Shown: positions 45,375 to 57,945, numbered from the stretch's first letter. The stretch is DNA of 64,000 bases from Lichina pygmaea (GCA_963422465.1 OY730170.1:1860001-1924000), one strand, 5' to 3'. Numbers and translations: made by a program. Notes: generated from the letters alone by a model not told the origin.

Positions 45375-48300
45375 TTCGTTCTACAGCGACGTGGATGGTC
45401 AGCCAGGACCATGGCGAGGGCAAGATGACAAGGAGGCTTCGTCGGATCATGGGCAGAAGCCTCTTCCCGCCGTCCCACGGTCGTCCCCATGGCGTACCGG
45501 TCTTCGAAGATTCAGGCTGGAGCTTCTCACATCTGGCACCGGTGAAGGACCACCCTCCATTCTATGCTCTGCTGCACGGTATGCGGCCGTTTCACCTCCT
45601 CGGAGACTCCGCGGAAAAGAAGTGGAGGGCAGGACCCGGCGTTTGTCCGATGGCGCGAGGATCTGGATCGGTTAGAAATCTGTGGCGGGGCGCCCTGGTC
45701 CTCGGCTGGACAGATGGGATAGCGCCTGAGCCCTTCCTTTTTCTTTTCCTCCCCTCCTCGGGCGGCGGTGGCATGCGATAGGGTGATCCGAGACCAAAAA
45801 CAAGATCCGGGGATTATATGGCAAATGTTGGGGGGATGGGGGGGGGGGGGGGATATCGGGATCTAGGAAGGTCGAAAAAGAGACGGAGCTTTGCCAAGGA
45901 CTCTGTGTCCCCGGAACAGAAGTCCGTCTGGAACTCGTACGGGGTGACGACGCCAGATGTCAGGCATGCGGAGTAGAAGAGGGGGGGTACTAACGACCCT
46001 GCATACGGATTATACGCGGACCGGCCGGGCTTTTTCATCGGACGGCGATCGGCAGCAAACCCACACACCACTACGTTCCTTCGTTGCTGCAGTATACGAT
46101 CCAAAGCGCCACCGTCTTCGCTGGGGGTGTGGCTGCTGCTGCTGGTGCCTCTGCTTCTGGCGGCGCCGCTGTCATGACCGGTACCAACGTCACCACGACG
46201 GCTGCCTCGACCGCGGTCGTGGCCCTTGCGTGACACCGAGATCTGGATGAAGGAAGCGTCAGGCCGAGTGGCAGACGGTGTCGATCGTGGCATCGTTGCT
46301 TCGTCATGCTATCCAAGGACGATTCCACGCAGGCCGGGACAGGAGAGCACAGAGCAAGAAACGAAGAAAAGGCGTTAGAGATCCCGCATGGCACCTCGGC
46401 TTTGGCCCTCCGAGGACCCTTTCTCCTCTTGCTTTTCACCGTTGTGCGATTGTCGCCACCCGTCGTCCCTTCGGAGTCGGACCCCAGCTCCCCGTCTCAC
46501 CGTGAGTGATCGTCTCACCGAAACGACCCACGATATCATAAGTCATGAGAAAGCCGGCCCCAGAGCACCGCTCCTGGTGTAAACTTACGAGGTTCACCGG
46601 GGAGTCTCTCCGAGCTGCCATGCACGGCAGTCCAGGGACGTCAAAGCCGGAGCTATGCAGCCGGTGCCTTGTCGTGGTAAGTACCAATTGCAGCCGGGGC
46701 AGGCCCAAGATACTCGGAGAGTATGTATCTTCGTACGAATGTACGAAGGCCCAGGTTAGCCTACGGATTGCTGCACAGATCGTCATCTGGCCGGGTTGTT
46801 CAGTCCGCCAAGCTCTCGGACTGTTTTTCATACGGATGACTTGAGCTGACAGTCATCCGATACCACATCGTATCACTCAACTGCTATAGTTCCAGGATTT
46901 GTCACATCAGAGATGAAGAACAGTCTCTTTCGAGAAGACTCGTGAAGTACAGGGATACGATGTATGACCTTCTTCAGCTTTGCCGTGAAACACTGGGACA
47001 ACTCTACCTGTGGTATGCTGTCTCCATATATCAAGTGAGTGTGCAAGGCTGTTCTATGAACTGACGTCAATTCCAACAAGCTAGATATTTAAAACATCAA
47101 TCTGTCATGTACAAAGCTACTATTAGTCTCTTTCTTGGGAGCAATTTCAACTGACAGCCGAAGTTTTTAGCTGAAGCATCCAGCAAGATTCAAACTTGTG
47201 GGCAAACTTGAGACAGACAACGGAGTTACAGTTTTGAGTACTACGTCGTTGTGTTGAAGGTTGGTCTGCTGAGCCAGTGATCTGAGACCACGGTGCCAGA
47301 TCAAGACGTTTGAGGTATGAAGCTGCGTTCTATTCGAAGAGTCCTCTCTTGCTATGTAGCCTGGTCTATCGTGCAATTCTCGCCTGGCATATATTATTCA
47401 GTTGCAAGTTGCTCTATGTAGTGGGTTACATGACTGAGCCCTGAGGTTTCTCACCGAACATATCTAAACACATGATGATGGTGATTTGTCTCCTACAGTA
47501 GGTGAGAGCTCATCAAAAATTAAGCAAGCTTTGAACTGTCGCATGATCTGAGTGACAACAACAGTACGTCCCAACTTATCATATCAGAATCTCATCAACA
47601 ACCATGTGAGATCTTGACATGCAGCATCCGCCATTCCAGCTTGCTTTACAAGTTTTCTACAGGAAAAATTGTTGGATCCTCGGGTGCGCCAAGATACAAT
47701 CAGGCCTAGCCCTCATACAACAGGAAGACTTACAATCTAGATCATGTCCAGATCTGCTGCGATTTGCAAACAACAACTGGACATCTACTATTGTTATCTG
47801 AGTGAGTCGACAGTGGTACGTTACGTACAGTACGCCCTACCCTGTACCCCGAGAAGAGACCCCTCTCTATCTGGTCACAGTGTGTGAGTCACGATAAGGC
47901 ATGGTCTTCTGATCCAACAGATCAAGCGTCTAAAGAGCATCGCACGGACCAAACACCAACAACAACCTTCCCCACCACACCGACCTCTGTGCCCAGTGCC
48001 TCTTGTGCCTCTGTACCGTACGCCTGCTCTGCACGGAGTACCTCTCTTCGGAGCAACAAGTCGTGACCTGCGAGTTCTCCTCATATCAAAACTCAAAACT
48101 GTTCGGCGCGCGCGTCACGCTTTCGGAGACGAGGTGCGCGCAGACGGACGTACCGTATCTGCCAGATCGACATGGAAGGGGAACCTATCGGGATGCACTA
48201 GCAGTAGCCGGCCCAGCGCCACCGCCACGCCACCGCAATGCCACTGAAACGCCACTGGAATGCCACCCGGAGTTCTTGTCCGTCGTCCGGGTCTCTTGAG

Positions 48301-49948
48301 AGCCACTGGTCTGGGAATACGGAGGCGTGTACGAGTATGGACGAAGTAGAAGATCACTACGGTACAGGCCGAAGACGGCGGGGGCTCTGCTTGTGGCGTA
48401 CAGTACCTATACGTACGTAATACTGTATGCTTTTACCGTACTCCGTACGGGCTGTCGTCGGTCAAGTCTGGGTAGAAACTACCCCGAGATGATCATTCTG
48501 TTGTTCTGCGAACTGAACTCGTACAAGTACAGTACCTACAGTACGTACGTTACGTACGTGCATACGTACGGAGTACGCCCCGTACGTATGGTGATTACGC
48601 TGGTACTGTACACCAGTACGCCAGTACTTACGTACATACATACAGAGCTGTGCGAGCGTACAAGTACATGCCGTAGAAGGATGAGACACTTGCCAGCCGT
48701 GCCACTTGAGTTGTGCTGCGGCGTCCTGGATGGGCTGCTTAGTCAATGACCAGTCAGCTGAGATTAGTCATGCGAGTCGGGCGCTTGATACAGCAGCCCT
48801 GCACAATTGACTTACCGTACCTCGTACATCCAGAATATCACGTGTTGCGTAGCGGAAGACTCGTAGGCCGTGGTGGGTAGCATAAGCAGGCATGCCTACG
48901 AGTAATTGCTCAAGCAAGACCCTAGACTGATATTCGCGACATGACAACCATCACGAGGGTGTCACCAGTCCTACCGGTACCGGTACGGCACCGTATAGCT
49001 TGGTGCTACGGTAGCGCCGTGCTCTCACCTCGACTGCGAGCCCATCCGCGCAGCATACCGTACGTACAGTACTACGAGTACTTGCAGGATCAGACAGCAG
49101 AAACACATGGCCTAACCCCGTACGTAGGCAAGCATCGTGCAACGTAGCCAAGCACTCGTCGTGCGAAGAAGAAGAAGAGCCAAGGGTGACGGAGTCTGGA
49201 TGGGGTCTCACGAGGGCACATCCCACAGCAAGAGAATACCAATCGTCTCGGACACCGACAAGACCAAGGCTAAGAACCCCGAGCCAGGACCCATGGTATG
49301 GTACGATAGCCGGTATGGCTGGTAAGAGGTCAGTCCCAGTACGGTCCGGTCCTCGCACGTATGTGTTGCTCCACCATGGACTCTTCGAGACGTGCAACTA
49401 TGACTTGTTCACAGGGTCGAAAGGACCGGCGTCGTCTTGAAGGTTCTCTGCCTGTCGGACGGAGAAGAGCAGCAAATGCTCCTTTGATGTAGCTCCCCGC
49501 CAAGAGCGAAGGCGAGGCGCCTCGGTGTGTTGACATGGCCGTAGACAGAGGCGGCGAGCGTGGGCATAGGCATAGGCCGAGCATACTGAAGATGATCGAG
49601 GCCAGTCAGTCGGCATCGATGCGGTACGATAGTCGGCAGACAACCAGTCGTCCCGAACGACACGTAACATCAACGTTCCGTCACGGTTCGTGATCCACAG
49701 TTCATCATTCACGATTCAAGACTCCATTGGTTTGGCAGAAAGAAAGGAAGAAACAAAGGAAGCCGTTCGTGACTCCCACAAACGCGTGCTGCCCGAGCAG
49801 GGTGGAAGCTTGCTATATACGAGCATTGTGCAGCGCCAGATGTGTATCTGACAATCCGCCGTGCGGATGAGATGGGACTGGTGGTGCACGACACGGACGC
49901 GCAAAACGGGCGTCGGAGGATCGTGAGAGGCTCAGATCTCAATGTCCG
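45375..49948. other. Long gene-poor stretch
   Basis: No gene is recognised in these 4.6 kb. A 159-codon minus-strand frame at 45,814-46,293 is Pro/Arg-rich and unsupported. G-runs lie near 45,834-45,852. GTACGTAC-type palindromes are dense at 47,815-47,835 and 48,405-48,655 and recur at 49,060-49,075. Confidence 0.5.
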
Positions 49949-51595
49949 TCAAGGTCGCCGCACCAGTCGTTTGTTCTCGAGCCTCCGCTTGATCTTGCCC
50001 GTCTCTCGTCGGCGCCGCCTCCAGACGTGGTTCGTGTGGGTCCGCCGCTCCCAGAACGATTCTTCGAAGCCCTTCTCCGCGATTTCCGGCTCGGGCTCGG
50101 CTGCTTGGACAACAATATGCTCTTCCTCTCCTGGAGCTTCGAGGCTTGTTCCTTGGCCACCTTGCGTCTTTTGGTCCGTCGGCACAGGCGGGTCGGTGCT
50201 GTCTGCCATGGCGTCCACATCCTCATCCTCATCGTCGTCCTCGTCCTCTTCCTCATCGACGTTGTCCTGGCGCCATGAGAAGGAGAACCGCTTTCCCGGA
50301 GCGGCGGTGTCAGGCGTGGGTGCTGCGCTTCGAATCCCTCGATGAAGAAAGTCTTGCTGGGTGAAAGGAGTCGCAGGCACCTGCGGCGCGTGAGCCGTCC
50401 TCTCGGCGTCTTGCGGCCCGAAAAAGTTGAAGGGGGGTTCAGACCCGACCCTTGTTTTGGGTGCCCCTTTGGCATCCACGGGCAACGTAGGCTTCTTGAA
50501 GATTGACTCGAGAGGGTGGACTTCTCTGGGCAGCGGCATGTCTGGAGAGGGGATCTTGATGCTCAGGTTCGGAGCCGTCCGCGGAGGGACCGGCGTCGAC
50601 ACGATCGACGGTCCTGATGCATTTGGAGGGTTCGAATGTTTTCTAGCATTCGTCTTTCCCTCTGATCCGCCTCGCTTTGCCTGCTTTCTCGGTCTCTCCT
50701 GCGACCTGGGTGACGCAGTCCCATCCTCTCCACGATCGCTGCCTTTTGGAGCGGTTCCCTGGCGTTGATCTGCAACAGACTCCTCGACCACCGTGGCCAG
50801 GGGTGCAGCCCTCGACGAGCGACGAGCGACGCTCTCGACAACATTGCCATCTTCATCCACCCAGCCTCTACCATCCACGAACTGGGTGACTATTTTCCTA
50901 TCCGGACCGACCTGTCGATCTTTCAAGAAAGTTGGAGCCTTCTTTGTAGACGAAAACTCACGGACGGTGACTGTGCTATCCGATGCGTGCTTAGTTCGTC
51001 TCTTGCCCATCTTCGCCGGCCTTTTGGAGATGGACGGCGGCAAGCGGGCCAAGATGTTGGGAGGTGCCCGTGTACGAAAGATGCAGTGGGATTGTGGTTC
51101 TGAAGTGGAACTGTGACCGGAAGTCTTGCGGGTAGGCTTTGCGGCCGAGCGTGGTTTCGTCCAGCCTCGTTGTACGCGCCTGCTGTTCGGGAGGACAAGG
51201 GCCCGAAACACACCGCTCGGCTGTCTGCTGCGAACCGACGATGCTGTTGGACGACCTGAAGCTGATGGTGACCTACGGGGTCCAGACTCAAGCGCACCGA
51301 CGCAGAGGTTCCACGGTGGGCGTGCTTCCTCGACCCGTAACCTACAGCCTCTCAGAATCGAACCATGGAGCTTCCTTTTCAGGCGCCCAGCTTCGGCGGC
51401 TGGGAGGTCAACGAATCCGTAATCGGCCTCTGGGTAAGTCTGTATGGTATGATAGGAGATGTTGCTGGCGGACTTCCGAAGCTCAGGATTGAAAATCGTG
51501 ACAAGGAGCGACGGGTTGAGTGGCGATATGTGCAGTCTGGTTCGACGAGCTTCGGGGTTGCAGGTAGATTCTTGCTGGCCTTGAGCACTGTTCAT
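49949..51595 (-). CDS. RRM-type nucleolar protein (family often annotated SRP40 suppressor)
   Basis: One exon of 548 residues. The N-terminus carries a divergent RRM (RLHISPLNPSLLVTIF, NISYHTIQTYPEADYGFVDL, KRKLHGSILRGCRLRVEEAR). Further on are KKAPTFLKD, RGWVDEDGNVVE, HPLESIFKKPT, FNFFGPQD and PFTQQDF. Then come SAAPTPDTAAPG, an acidic run rich in Glu and Asp, and a basic C-terminus FEESFWERRTHTNHVWRRRR. This order matches a fungal family I know from annotations as suppressor protein SRP40 or an RRM nucleolar protein. A role in ribosome biogenesis is inferred from the family name only. The frame is whole. Confidence 0.78.
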   Translation of the reverse strand: MNSAQGQQESTCNPEARRTRLHISPLNPSLLVTIFNPELRKSASNISYHTIQTYPEADYGFVDLPAAEAGRLKRKLHGSILRGCRLRVEEARPPWNLCVGALESGPRRSPSASGRPTASSVRSRQPSGVFRALVLPNSRRVQRGWTKPRSAAKPTRKTSGHSSTSEPQSHCIFRTRAPPNILARLPPSISKRPAKMGKRRTKHASDSTVTVREFSSTKKAPTFLKDRQVGPDRKIVTQFVDGRGWVDEDGNVVESVARRSSRAAPLATVVEESVADQRQGTAPKGSDRGEDGTASPRSQERPRKQAKRGGSEGKTNARKHSNPPNASGPSIVSTPVPPRTAPNLSIKIPSPDMPLPREVHPLESIFKKPTLPVDAKGAPKTRVGSEPPFNFFGPQDAERTAHAPQVPATPFTQQDFLHRGIRSAAPTPDTAAPGKRFSFSWRQDNVDEEEDEDDDEDEDVDAMADSTDPPVPTDQKTQGGQGTSLEAPGEEEHIVVQAAEPEPEIAEKGFEESFWERRTHTNHVWRRRRRETGKIKRRLENKRLVRRP

Positions 51596-51899
51596 GCCTA
51601 CCTATTGTGTACGGAGCATATGCCACCGAGATGGAAGGGCTGAGCTGTTTTTAGTTTCAGTTGCGCACGGGTGGGGATAGCTGCGCGGCTGTTCATTGGT
51701 CGACTAGCCGCCAGGTTAGCGCTTGCCATTGACACATGTTTACTAAGCAGTCCCTGTAAGGCAGGTCAATAGGAGCTTCATTCAAAGACTTGCTGGCTGG
51801 CAATAGATCGTTGTTCTCAGAACTAGTTGCTAGTTCAAGCAATACTACAAGTCCTTGTAGATTGATTTATCACTTCTCTCCATTCACAAGTCATTCACC
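51596..51899. other. Short intergenic region
   Basis: Upstream side of both the RRM gene and the decayed STAND-type gene. Nothing specific is seen. Confidence 0.4.
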
Positions 51900-52890
51900 A
51901 TGGACCCGTTCAGCATCACAGCCTCTATTGCTGGCCTCCTAGTCTCAGTGGCAAGATCACAGTCGTGCTCAAAGACGTTGTCTCCAACATTGACAATGCA
52001 CCAAAATCAGCGCTGTCTACTCTCTCGACGGTCAGATAGATGGAATTTGCGCTCTCCCGCACGGAAGCTTCTTGCAAATCTCTCCTCTCTTCGACCTCGC
52101 CGCAAAGTCATCATTGAGCTTGACCCTCTCGTTGTTACCATGACACAGTCTATGGCCATACTCACAGAGCTTGAAGCACTCATGCGTCCTTTGACGGTCG
52201 GATCGAGCTTGGACTGTTCGACCTGCGAGCGACCGAGATGAGCTTGGAGGGAGGAAGAGATTTCTCGATCGGTCAGGTGGCTAGAGAGCCATAAGGCATC
52301 AACGTCGCTTATGTGAAATATCCTTCGATGGTACTTCCGTACATCACCTACCATTCCTATGGCTCCTCATGTATGTCGTATCGAATCCAGTCAAGTGGCC
52401 ATGGATTCTCGCAAAGAACTCGAGTCATTGATGAAACAAGCACTCGAGCAGAAAGAGGACATGCGAGAACGGCTGGCCCAGGTCGAGCATACCATCTTTG
52501 AAGCACTTGGACGATGGGGGCTCGACTATCAGGCCTTGCACCGGCAAAGCCGGTGTGACGGAGCAGCCGAGCCCAAGCAGCCTGGAAGGCGGTGTTCCGG
52601 ACTTTCCAACTCGGCGAGACTTCAAAGTGGATCTTGAAGCATGACGATTGTATCAGAAGACTGCAAAAAACGCCAGTGATCCGTCGTTGGCAAGTTTAGC
52701 TCTCGGGACGCATGCTTGGAGTGTACTCTCGGGTCTGAGTCTTGTCGACATCTCAATCATCTCCGTCATCGCTCTGCCCTTTTCATCCCAAGAGATCGTA
52801 TCCATGCAGCCGTCCACTATTACAGGCGCGGAGACTGGTAACACAGACATTTCTCAGATGCTCTCCTGGCCAGGAGAGACCTTCAACAAT
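51900..52890 (+). pseudogene. Decayed STAND-type gene (fungal N-terminal domain)
   Basis: The sequence opens MDPFSITASIAGLL, the hallmark start of the fungal N-terminal domain found on STAND/NACHT-type and ankyrin proteins. The continuation KITVVLKDVVSNIDNAPKSA and later VRWLESHKASTSLM lie in other frames with stops between, so the frame is broken at least three times. Further down, KELESLMKQALEQKEDMRERL and [20 protein letters not shown] match the stretch that follows this domain in related proteins. Such genes belong to fungal self/non-self recognition and turn over quickly. A few short introns could explain part of the frame changes, but in-frame stops also remain. Confidence 0.65.
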
Positions 52891-52939
52891 TAACCCAAAA
52901 GTGGCAAGGACATCAGCGACGACGGCCAACCGTTCTCAG

Positions 52940-53643
52940 CCACTCGTCCAACCTCGGCCACATCATGCAGCGGCCGCATATACCACAGCGAAGTTTCATG
53001 CTACCAGCCAACAAACGTGGGCAAGGCCTTCCCCCACTTGGCTGCGCGAAGTCCCTACACTCACCTTCCTTTACGAGCTCGGCCAGCTCACACCCTTCTC
53101 CTTGCCGGCTTACGCGCCCTGCGTCTCGCACAACAATACGATCGGTCTCATCCGTCAAAACATCACTAGACTCGAGGTTGGTTGCATTTTCAACGCAACC
53201 GGCGGGTCACTCATCGGCGGCGACGGCGTCGATGGTGCAAATCATCGTGCCGCTGAACCCCCGAGCTTTTCAAGGAACGTGCGAAGCTGAAAGGCTGCGA
53301 CGTCGGTGACGCCAAGATCACGAACGCGTGCAGGCTACCGTGCAGCAAGGTGATCCGGGCGGTGGGCCCGAAGTACAGCAAGTCGAACAGGGACTGGCAT
53401 GGAAGAAATCTTACTGAATTGCTACAGGAGCCCCGAATTGGCAGCCGAAACCGACTGCGGAAGCGTCGCTTTCGGCGCCATAGGTACGGGGCGCCTACGA
53501 TATCCCTGTGTGGAGGCCGCGAATGCTGCCGTCGACAACCTACGCAAGTTTCTGGATGGGAGGACGGGCGCAGCCTTGAACGAATCGTCTCCTGTAACTT
53601 TGTCGAGAAGAACTTAAGGGTCTATCGGCAGGTCATACCGTAA
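52940..53643 (+). pseudogene. Decayed macro-domain (ADP-ribose binding) gene
   Basis: One frame gives [40 protein letters not shown] and [19 protein letters not shown], the N-terminal half of a macro-domain protein of the O-acetyl-ADP-ribose deacetylase type. The rest (ITNACRLPCSKVIRAVGPKY, GSVAFGAIGTG, NEIVSCNFVEKNLRVYRQV) lies in other frames, so at least two frameshifts separate the parts. The substrate-binding Asn-Ala-Ala-Asn stretch reads NATG. It follows the decayed STAND-type gene on the same strand. Confidence 0.65.
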
Positions 53644-54031
53644 CTGCCATTTTCCTGCTCGAGCGGCCATCTTGGATGACGAGTGCCTGTGCTGACTCTG
53701 ATGCCGGAAAAAAAAGGAGGACCCTCCCACAGGCGGTAGGGCAAGCTCGCCTCCCACGATATCCTGTGACGGTAGGACAGCAGCATCAGAGACTACAGCC
53801 TATTTGGATGGAGACGACCAGCTCAGATCCCTTTTGTTGGTACCGAGAAAAGCATTCCAAAATGCGAGGCAAGGATTCAAAAATCAGGATAGAGCCAGAG
53901 AGCTAGGCTGACGCAAAGCTTGAATGCTCCCTCTAGCGGCTTGGTAAGAAATTCACAGAGCAATGCACGCAGATCCATCATCATCCCATCCAAGGGACCC
54001 GGTTGGTAAGAGCACCACGTCTCGAGAGAAA
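53644..54031. other. Intergenic region
   Basis: No gene seen. This is the 3' side of the macro-domain relic and of the kelch gene. Confidence 0.4.
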
Positions 54032-55336
54032 TCAGCATGCAAGATTCAACGTCCACCCATGGCCAATGCGGTTGTTCTCAGAGTCGACCCCACCCCATAT
54101 CGTCACCGCTGCTGGATCGATGTCCGATGTTGCGCTAGCAAACCATCCGCACTCGATTGGCTTGTGCGTCCTACCGTCCACGTCTTCGGTGGCCACCAAC
54201 TCCACTTTCGACCATCGATATTCCGCCATATCTTTCCCCACGATCATCTTGGTCGCCTCCGTCAGACTGGCGGTCGTCATTCCCTCCGGCCTCAACCGAA
54301 AGGCCCATATGTCGCTGAAGAACCCGCCAGCCCCTTCGTGTCCAGATGAGCTTGGAGCACCCTCCCCGAACAAGAGTACAAGGTACGATCGTCCTTGGCC
54401 GGTGGTGACCTGCTGAAATCCTGCGACGCTCCGAGGGCCGGGGCTGGGCATGCCCTCGGTTGTCTCGATGCTGTTCCAAACGCCAGAATGGGGCGAGACA
54501 CACAGCTCGCCCACGCCGCCTTGGTCGTCAAACTTGGCGACGGTTAGGTCGAGGTAGTCGACCTGACCGCCCAGCTCCTTGTCGCCGTCAAAGCCACCAT
54601 AGACCCAGATTCGATCCTGTGCAAAGGCAAAACATGGGCCCCCTCGGCCAGGCCCAGGCGCATCGGGAAACCGTGTCCATGTCCTGGCGGCAACATCGAA
54701 CGCCCATACTTCGGAGACACGACCGCCTGACGCGGTACAGCCGCCATGAACGAAGACTGTACCATGCCCCTCGGCCGTCTCCGGAGGGTTGACTTCCTCG
54801 TCTGGCACAATAGGACGAACTGTCCCGTCTCGAGGATCCGGCAGAGGGTGTTCGGTCGACGTTGAGGCGTGGTACGATCGTGGTTCGGGAAAGGGCGTGT
54901 CGGGCATCGGGTCGAGATGGCTCCATCTGGACTTTCTCGTGTCGAATACCCATACCCTCCCCTTCTCTTCCAAAGGCTTCATGTCGACACCATCTCTCCC
55001 TCCGAAGATGTAGATCTTACGACCCGCTACAGCGGCCGTGTGCCCCAATCTTGGGGGAGGCACCTCGTTGTCATCGGTGTCGGACCTGGCAGGTATGACC
55101 TGATGATCCGCATCGCGTATGGACGAGGACGGAAGAATCAAGACATGTATCGAGTTGTCTACCGGCTCTCTGGGCTTTACCTCGCCGCCGAAGATGTAGG
55201 CGCGTCCGTCGACGATGGACAGCGAATGAGACGAGCGTGGAAGAGGTTCCCCGGCGGAGAAGCGAGACCAGTTCGCCTTCAGGTCAGCAGGACGGTCCGA
55301 GGTGCTGCTGGTACTGATTCCGAGAGATGATAGCAT
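54032..55336 (-). CDS. Kelch-repeat beta-propeller protein
   Basis: A single exon of 434 residues. Kelch blades are visible as repeated Gly-Gly plus spaced Tyr/Trp motifs: RSSHSLSIVDGRAYIFGGE, LGHTAAVAGRKIYIFGGRDG, VWVFDTRKSRWSHL, GTVFVHGGCT, VWAFDVAARTWTRFP, RIWVYGGFDGDKELGG and a last VTIWGGVD. No signal peptide or membrane segment is seen, so it is probably cytosolic or nuclear. Proteins of this type serve as interaction scaffolds, and the partner cannot be read from the sequence. The frame is whole. Confidence 0.85.
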   Translation of the reverse strand: MLSSLGISTSSTSDRPADLKANWSRFSAGEPLPRSSHSLSIVDGRAYIFGGEVKPREPVDNSIHVLILPSSSIRDADHQVIPARSDTDDNEVPPPRLGHTAAVAGRKIYIFGGRDGVDMKPLEEKGRVWVFDTRKSRWSHLDPMPDTPFPEPRSYHASTSTEHPLPDPRDGTVRPIVPDEEVNPPETAEGHGTVFVHGGCTASGGRVSEVWAFDVAARTWTRFPDAPGPGRGGPCFAFAQDRIWVYGGFDGDKELGGQVDYLDLTVAKFDDQGGVGELCVSPHSGVWNSIETTEGMPSPGPRSVAGFQQVTTGQGRSYLVLLFGEGAPSSSGHEGAGGFFSDIWAFRLRPEGMTTASLTEATKMIVGKDMAEYRWSKVELVATEDVDGRTHKPIECGWFASATSDIDPAAVTIWGGVDSENNRIGHGWTLNLAC

Positions 55337-55689
55337 CCTGAGCTATGGGGCAGTTGTAATTTGTGAGCTCCGGCAATACTCGGACGGTGCGGCTTTACCC
55401 CGCCCCGCCCACGCCCGCGCCCGGCGTGCAAATGGCGAAGGGCGGGTAAGCTAACGCTTTTGAGATTAGCGGATCCCGCACATCATGACTCAGCTGCTGC
55501 TGCTTAGTCATTTGTTGACATTGACTATTTACCCGCCCAACCCACTACTGGTGAAGCCGCGCAACATTGCGAATCACAGTTACAGAACCTTCAAGGCGAC
55601 ACTCCGTCGTTGGGGCCTACCACAGTATCCTGAGGAAGGTCAGCTCCTCTTAACAGTATCCTATTGTTAAGCCTCAAATTCTATTGGTG
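55337..55689. other. Divergent intergenic region of the kelch and coiled-coil genes
   Basis: A GC-rich CCCGCCCCGCCCACGCCCGC stretch at about 55,399-55,418 could be a promoter element. A 61-codon open frame at 55,485-55,670 may be a leader exon or noise. Confidence 0.35.
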
Positions 55690-57945
55690 ATGGCAGCGCC
55701 ACTGACACCGTTATCGGCGGCGGACCTGAACTTGAAATCGCCCTCTCGATCTGTACGACGGAATACGCTGCCTGAGCCAGCGGGTCTGACACCGAAGGAT
55801 TGCACTGAAGATCTCGAGAACAAGGGGTCATCTTCAAGAAGAAGCTTATCGAACAAAAGTGCGGAAAGCCGCTCGACCTCTCCAGTGAAAGCGCAAGAAC
55901 ACCCAGCAAAAGCGCTTAGCCACGGCACCGTTAGGACTCCATCCAAGCCATCCCAGCCCGCCCTGCTGGTGGAAGTCTCGCCCGAGACAAAGACCCCAGG
56001 CCCAGCGCAGACTGTTGAATCGAGCTTCATCCGGGACGACGAGGGCCTCACCGGAGCCTTCGAAAGAATGGAAAGGGAGAGCAAGCCCAGAGATGTGGAT
56101 GATGTGTTTGACGACGACGACGACGATGGCGTGACCGCCGTCGGAGCGGACTTTGCCAGCAACATCATGGACGATAGCGCGCTTAGCGGCTTCTCTGCAG
56201 TACCCAATATGGACATGACCCTTTTTGCGCGCTTAGGCCAGGGTCAGACCTGGTCGCGGAGCGGCAGTCCAAGCAAGCATTCGACCATGGGCACACCACA
56301 GCGCGGTGCCGGTCCTGTGAGTAGTTCTGCTGCCGTGGCGCAGCCAGAAGCTGTCTACCCGGGCTAACTTTTCGTGGCAGGAGCGCACTCCACCTCGTAG
56401 TCAACTCAGCTACACACCTGCTACCGGTCGTCGAACGTACGTCGATGACCAAACAGCGTCCCCCTCACCAACCCCACGCGGGAAACCAGCAGCCTCTCTT
56501 GAGCCCGACACCACCGATCTGATTCTGGACTTCACCGACCAATTCAATGCCCTGGCTGCATCTTCCACCTCCTACGCGTGCGCGACCCCGTCCAGGCGAG
56601 CGCGGCTCTCGCCCACAAAGTCGCAGACACAACCGAGCTTGGCCCTCCACATGGCCCGTGCCAGAACGCCATCGCCCGCGAAGAGGGCGCTCCCGCCTGC
56701 AACGCCGTCGGAACGGCGAAACTTGGCGACGCTGCTTGATTTCGACATACCACCGGCGCCCACGCCTCGGTCGCTGCCGACCGTCACGGCCCGGGAACTC
56801 GAGTCCCTCAAATCGAGCTACCTGTCGCAGATCTCATCTCTCAAGGCCTCCCTCAGCGGCAAGGAAGCCGAGACGAGATGCCTGATGGAGGCCGTCGCCG
56901 ATGCCGAGCGGCGCGTGGGCGAGGCGCAGGAAGGCCTGCGGGAGGATCGCGGCGCGAGAGAAGTGCTGCAGACGGAGAAGGACAGCTGGGAACAACGGGC
57001 CAAGGAGATGGAATCGGTGATCCGCGGCGTCAAGGACGAAGTCCTGAGCGGCGAACGGGAGCGGGCCGAGCTGACGACCAAGGTGGAGGAGGCCGAGCGG
57101 CGTCGCGAGGAGGCCGAGACCAAAGCGGCCGCGGCCGAGAGCCGCATGGGCGCGATGAAGACGAGCCGCTCGACGTCCGACAGCTCTCCTGGCGCGTCTC
57201 CGAAGGACGGCGGCAAAGAGGTCGAAGCGGCCGTGGAGAAGGTCGCGCGCGAGCTGCACGCGCTGTACAAGGCCAAACACGAGACCAAGGTCGAAGCGCT
57301 GAAGAAGAGCTACGGCACACGATGGGAGAAGCGCGTGCAGGAGCTGGAGCAGAGGCTGGAGGCGGCCACCAACGAGGTCGAGGAGCTGAGGACGAGCCGG
57401 GACTTGACGCTGACGGGGGTGCTGCCCTCGAACGCGCACGCGGACCTCGACGCGCACGAGGAAGCGATGGCCAGGGCCGAAGAGACGCGCGCCGCGCTCG
57501 AGGAAGCCAAGGCCAGGATGACGGGGCTCGCGGAGGAGCTCGCCAGCGTCAAGCGCGACAACGACCTCCTCATCCACGAGCTCGAGAAGGAGCGGGTCGA
57601 GAAGGGCGAGCTCGTCGCCGCCGTCGAGGAGCTGCTGTCGATGCAGGGCAACTCGAGCGTCGTCGTCCCTGCCGCCGGAGCTGCTGCTGGCGCCGATGAC
57701 GGTGGCGGTGGTGGGGGTGACGGCGGTGATACGGGGAACACGACCGGTCTTGCCAGCGCAGGCCTCGACACGGGCGTGTCCGCAAGCGGCAGCACCGCGG
57801 TCGTAGCTGCCCTCGGCCCAGACTCGTTCCGCAGCAGCCTCACGAGGCCGTCGAGTCGAAGGGCGCGTACGGTGGTTGGTGGGAGCGGCATCACGGCGGG
57901 CCATTCCAGGATCGGCCGCGTCGGCGGCGGCGGCGGCGGCGCAGG

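Noticed and set aside
56834-57904. 356-codon minus-strand frame and a 273-codon plus-strand frame in another phase
   Set aside because: Shadows of the Glu/Arg-rich coiled-coil gene.
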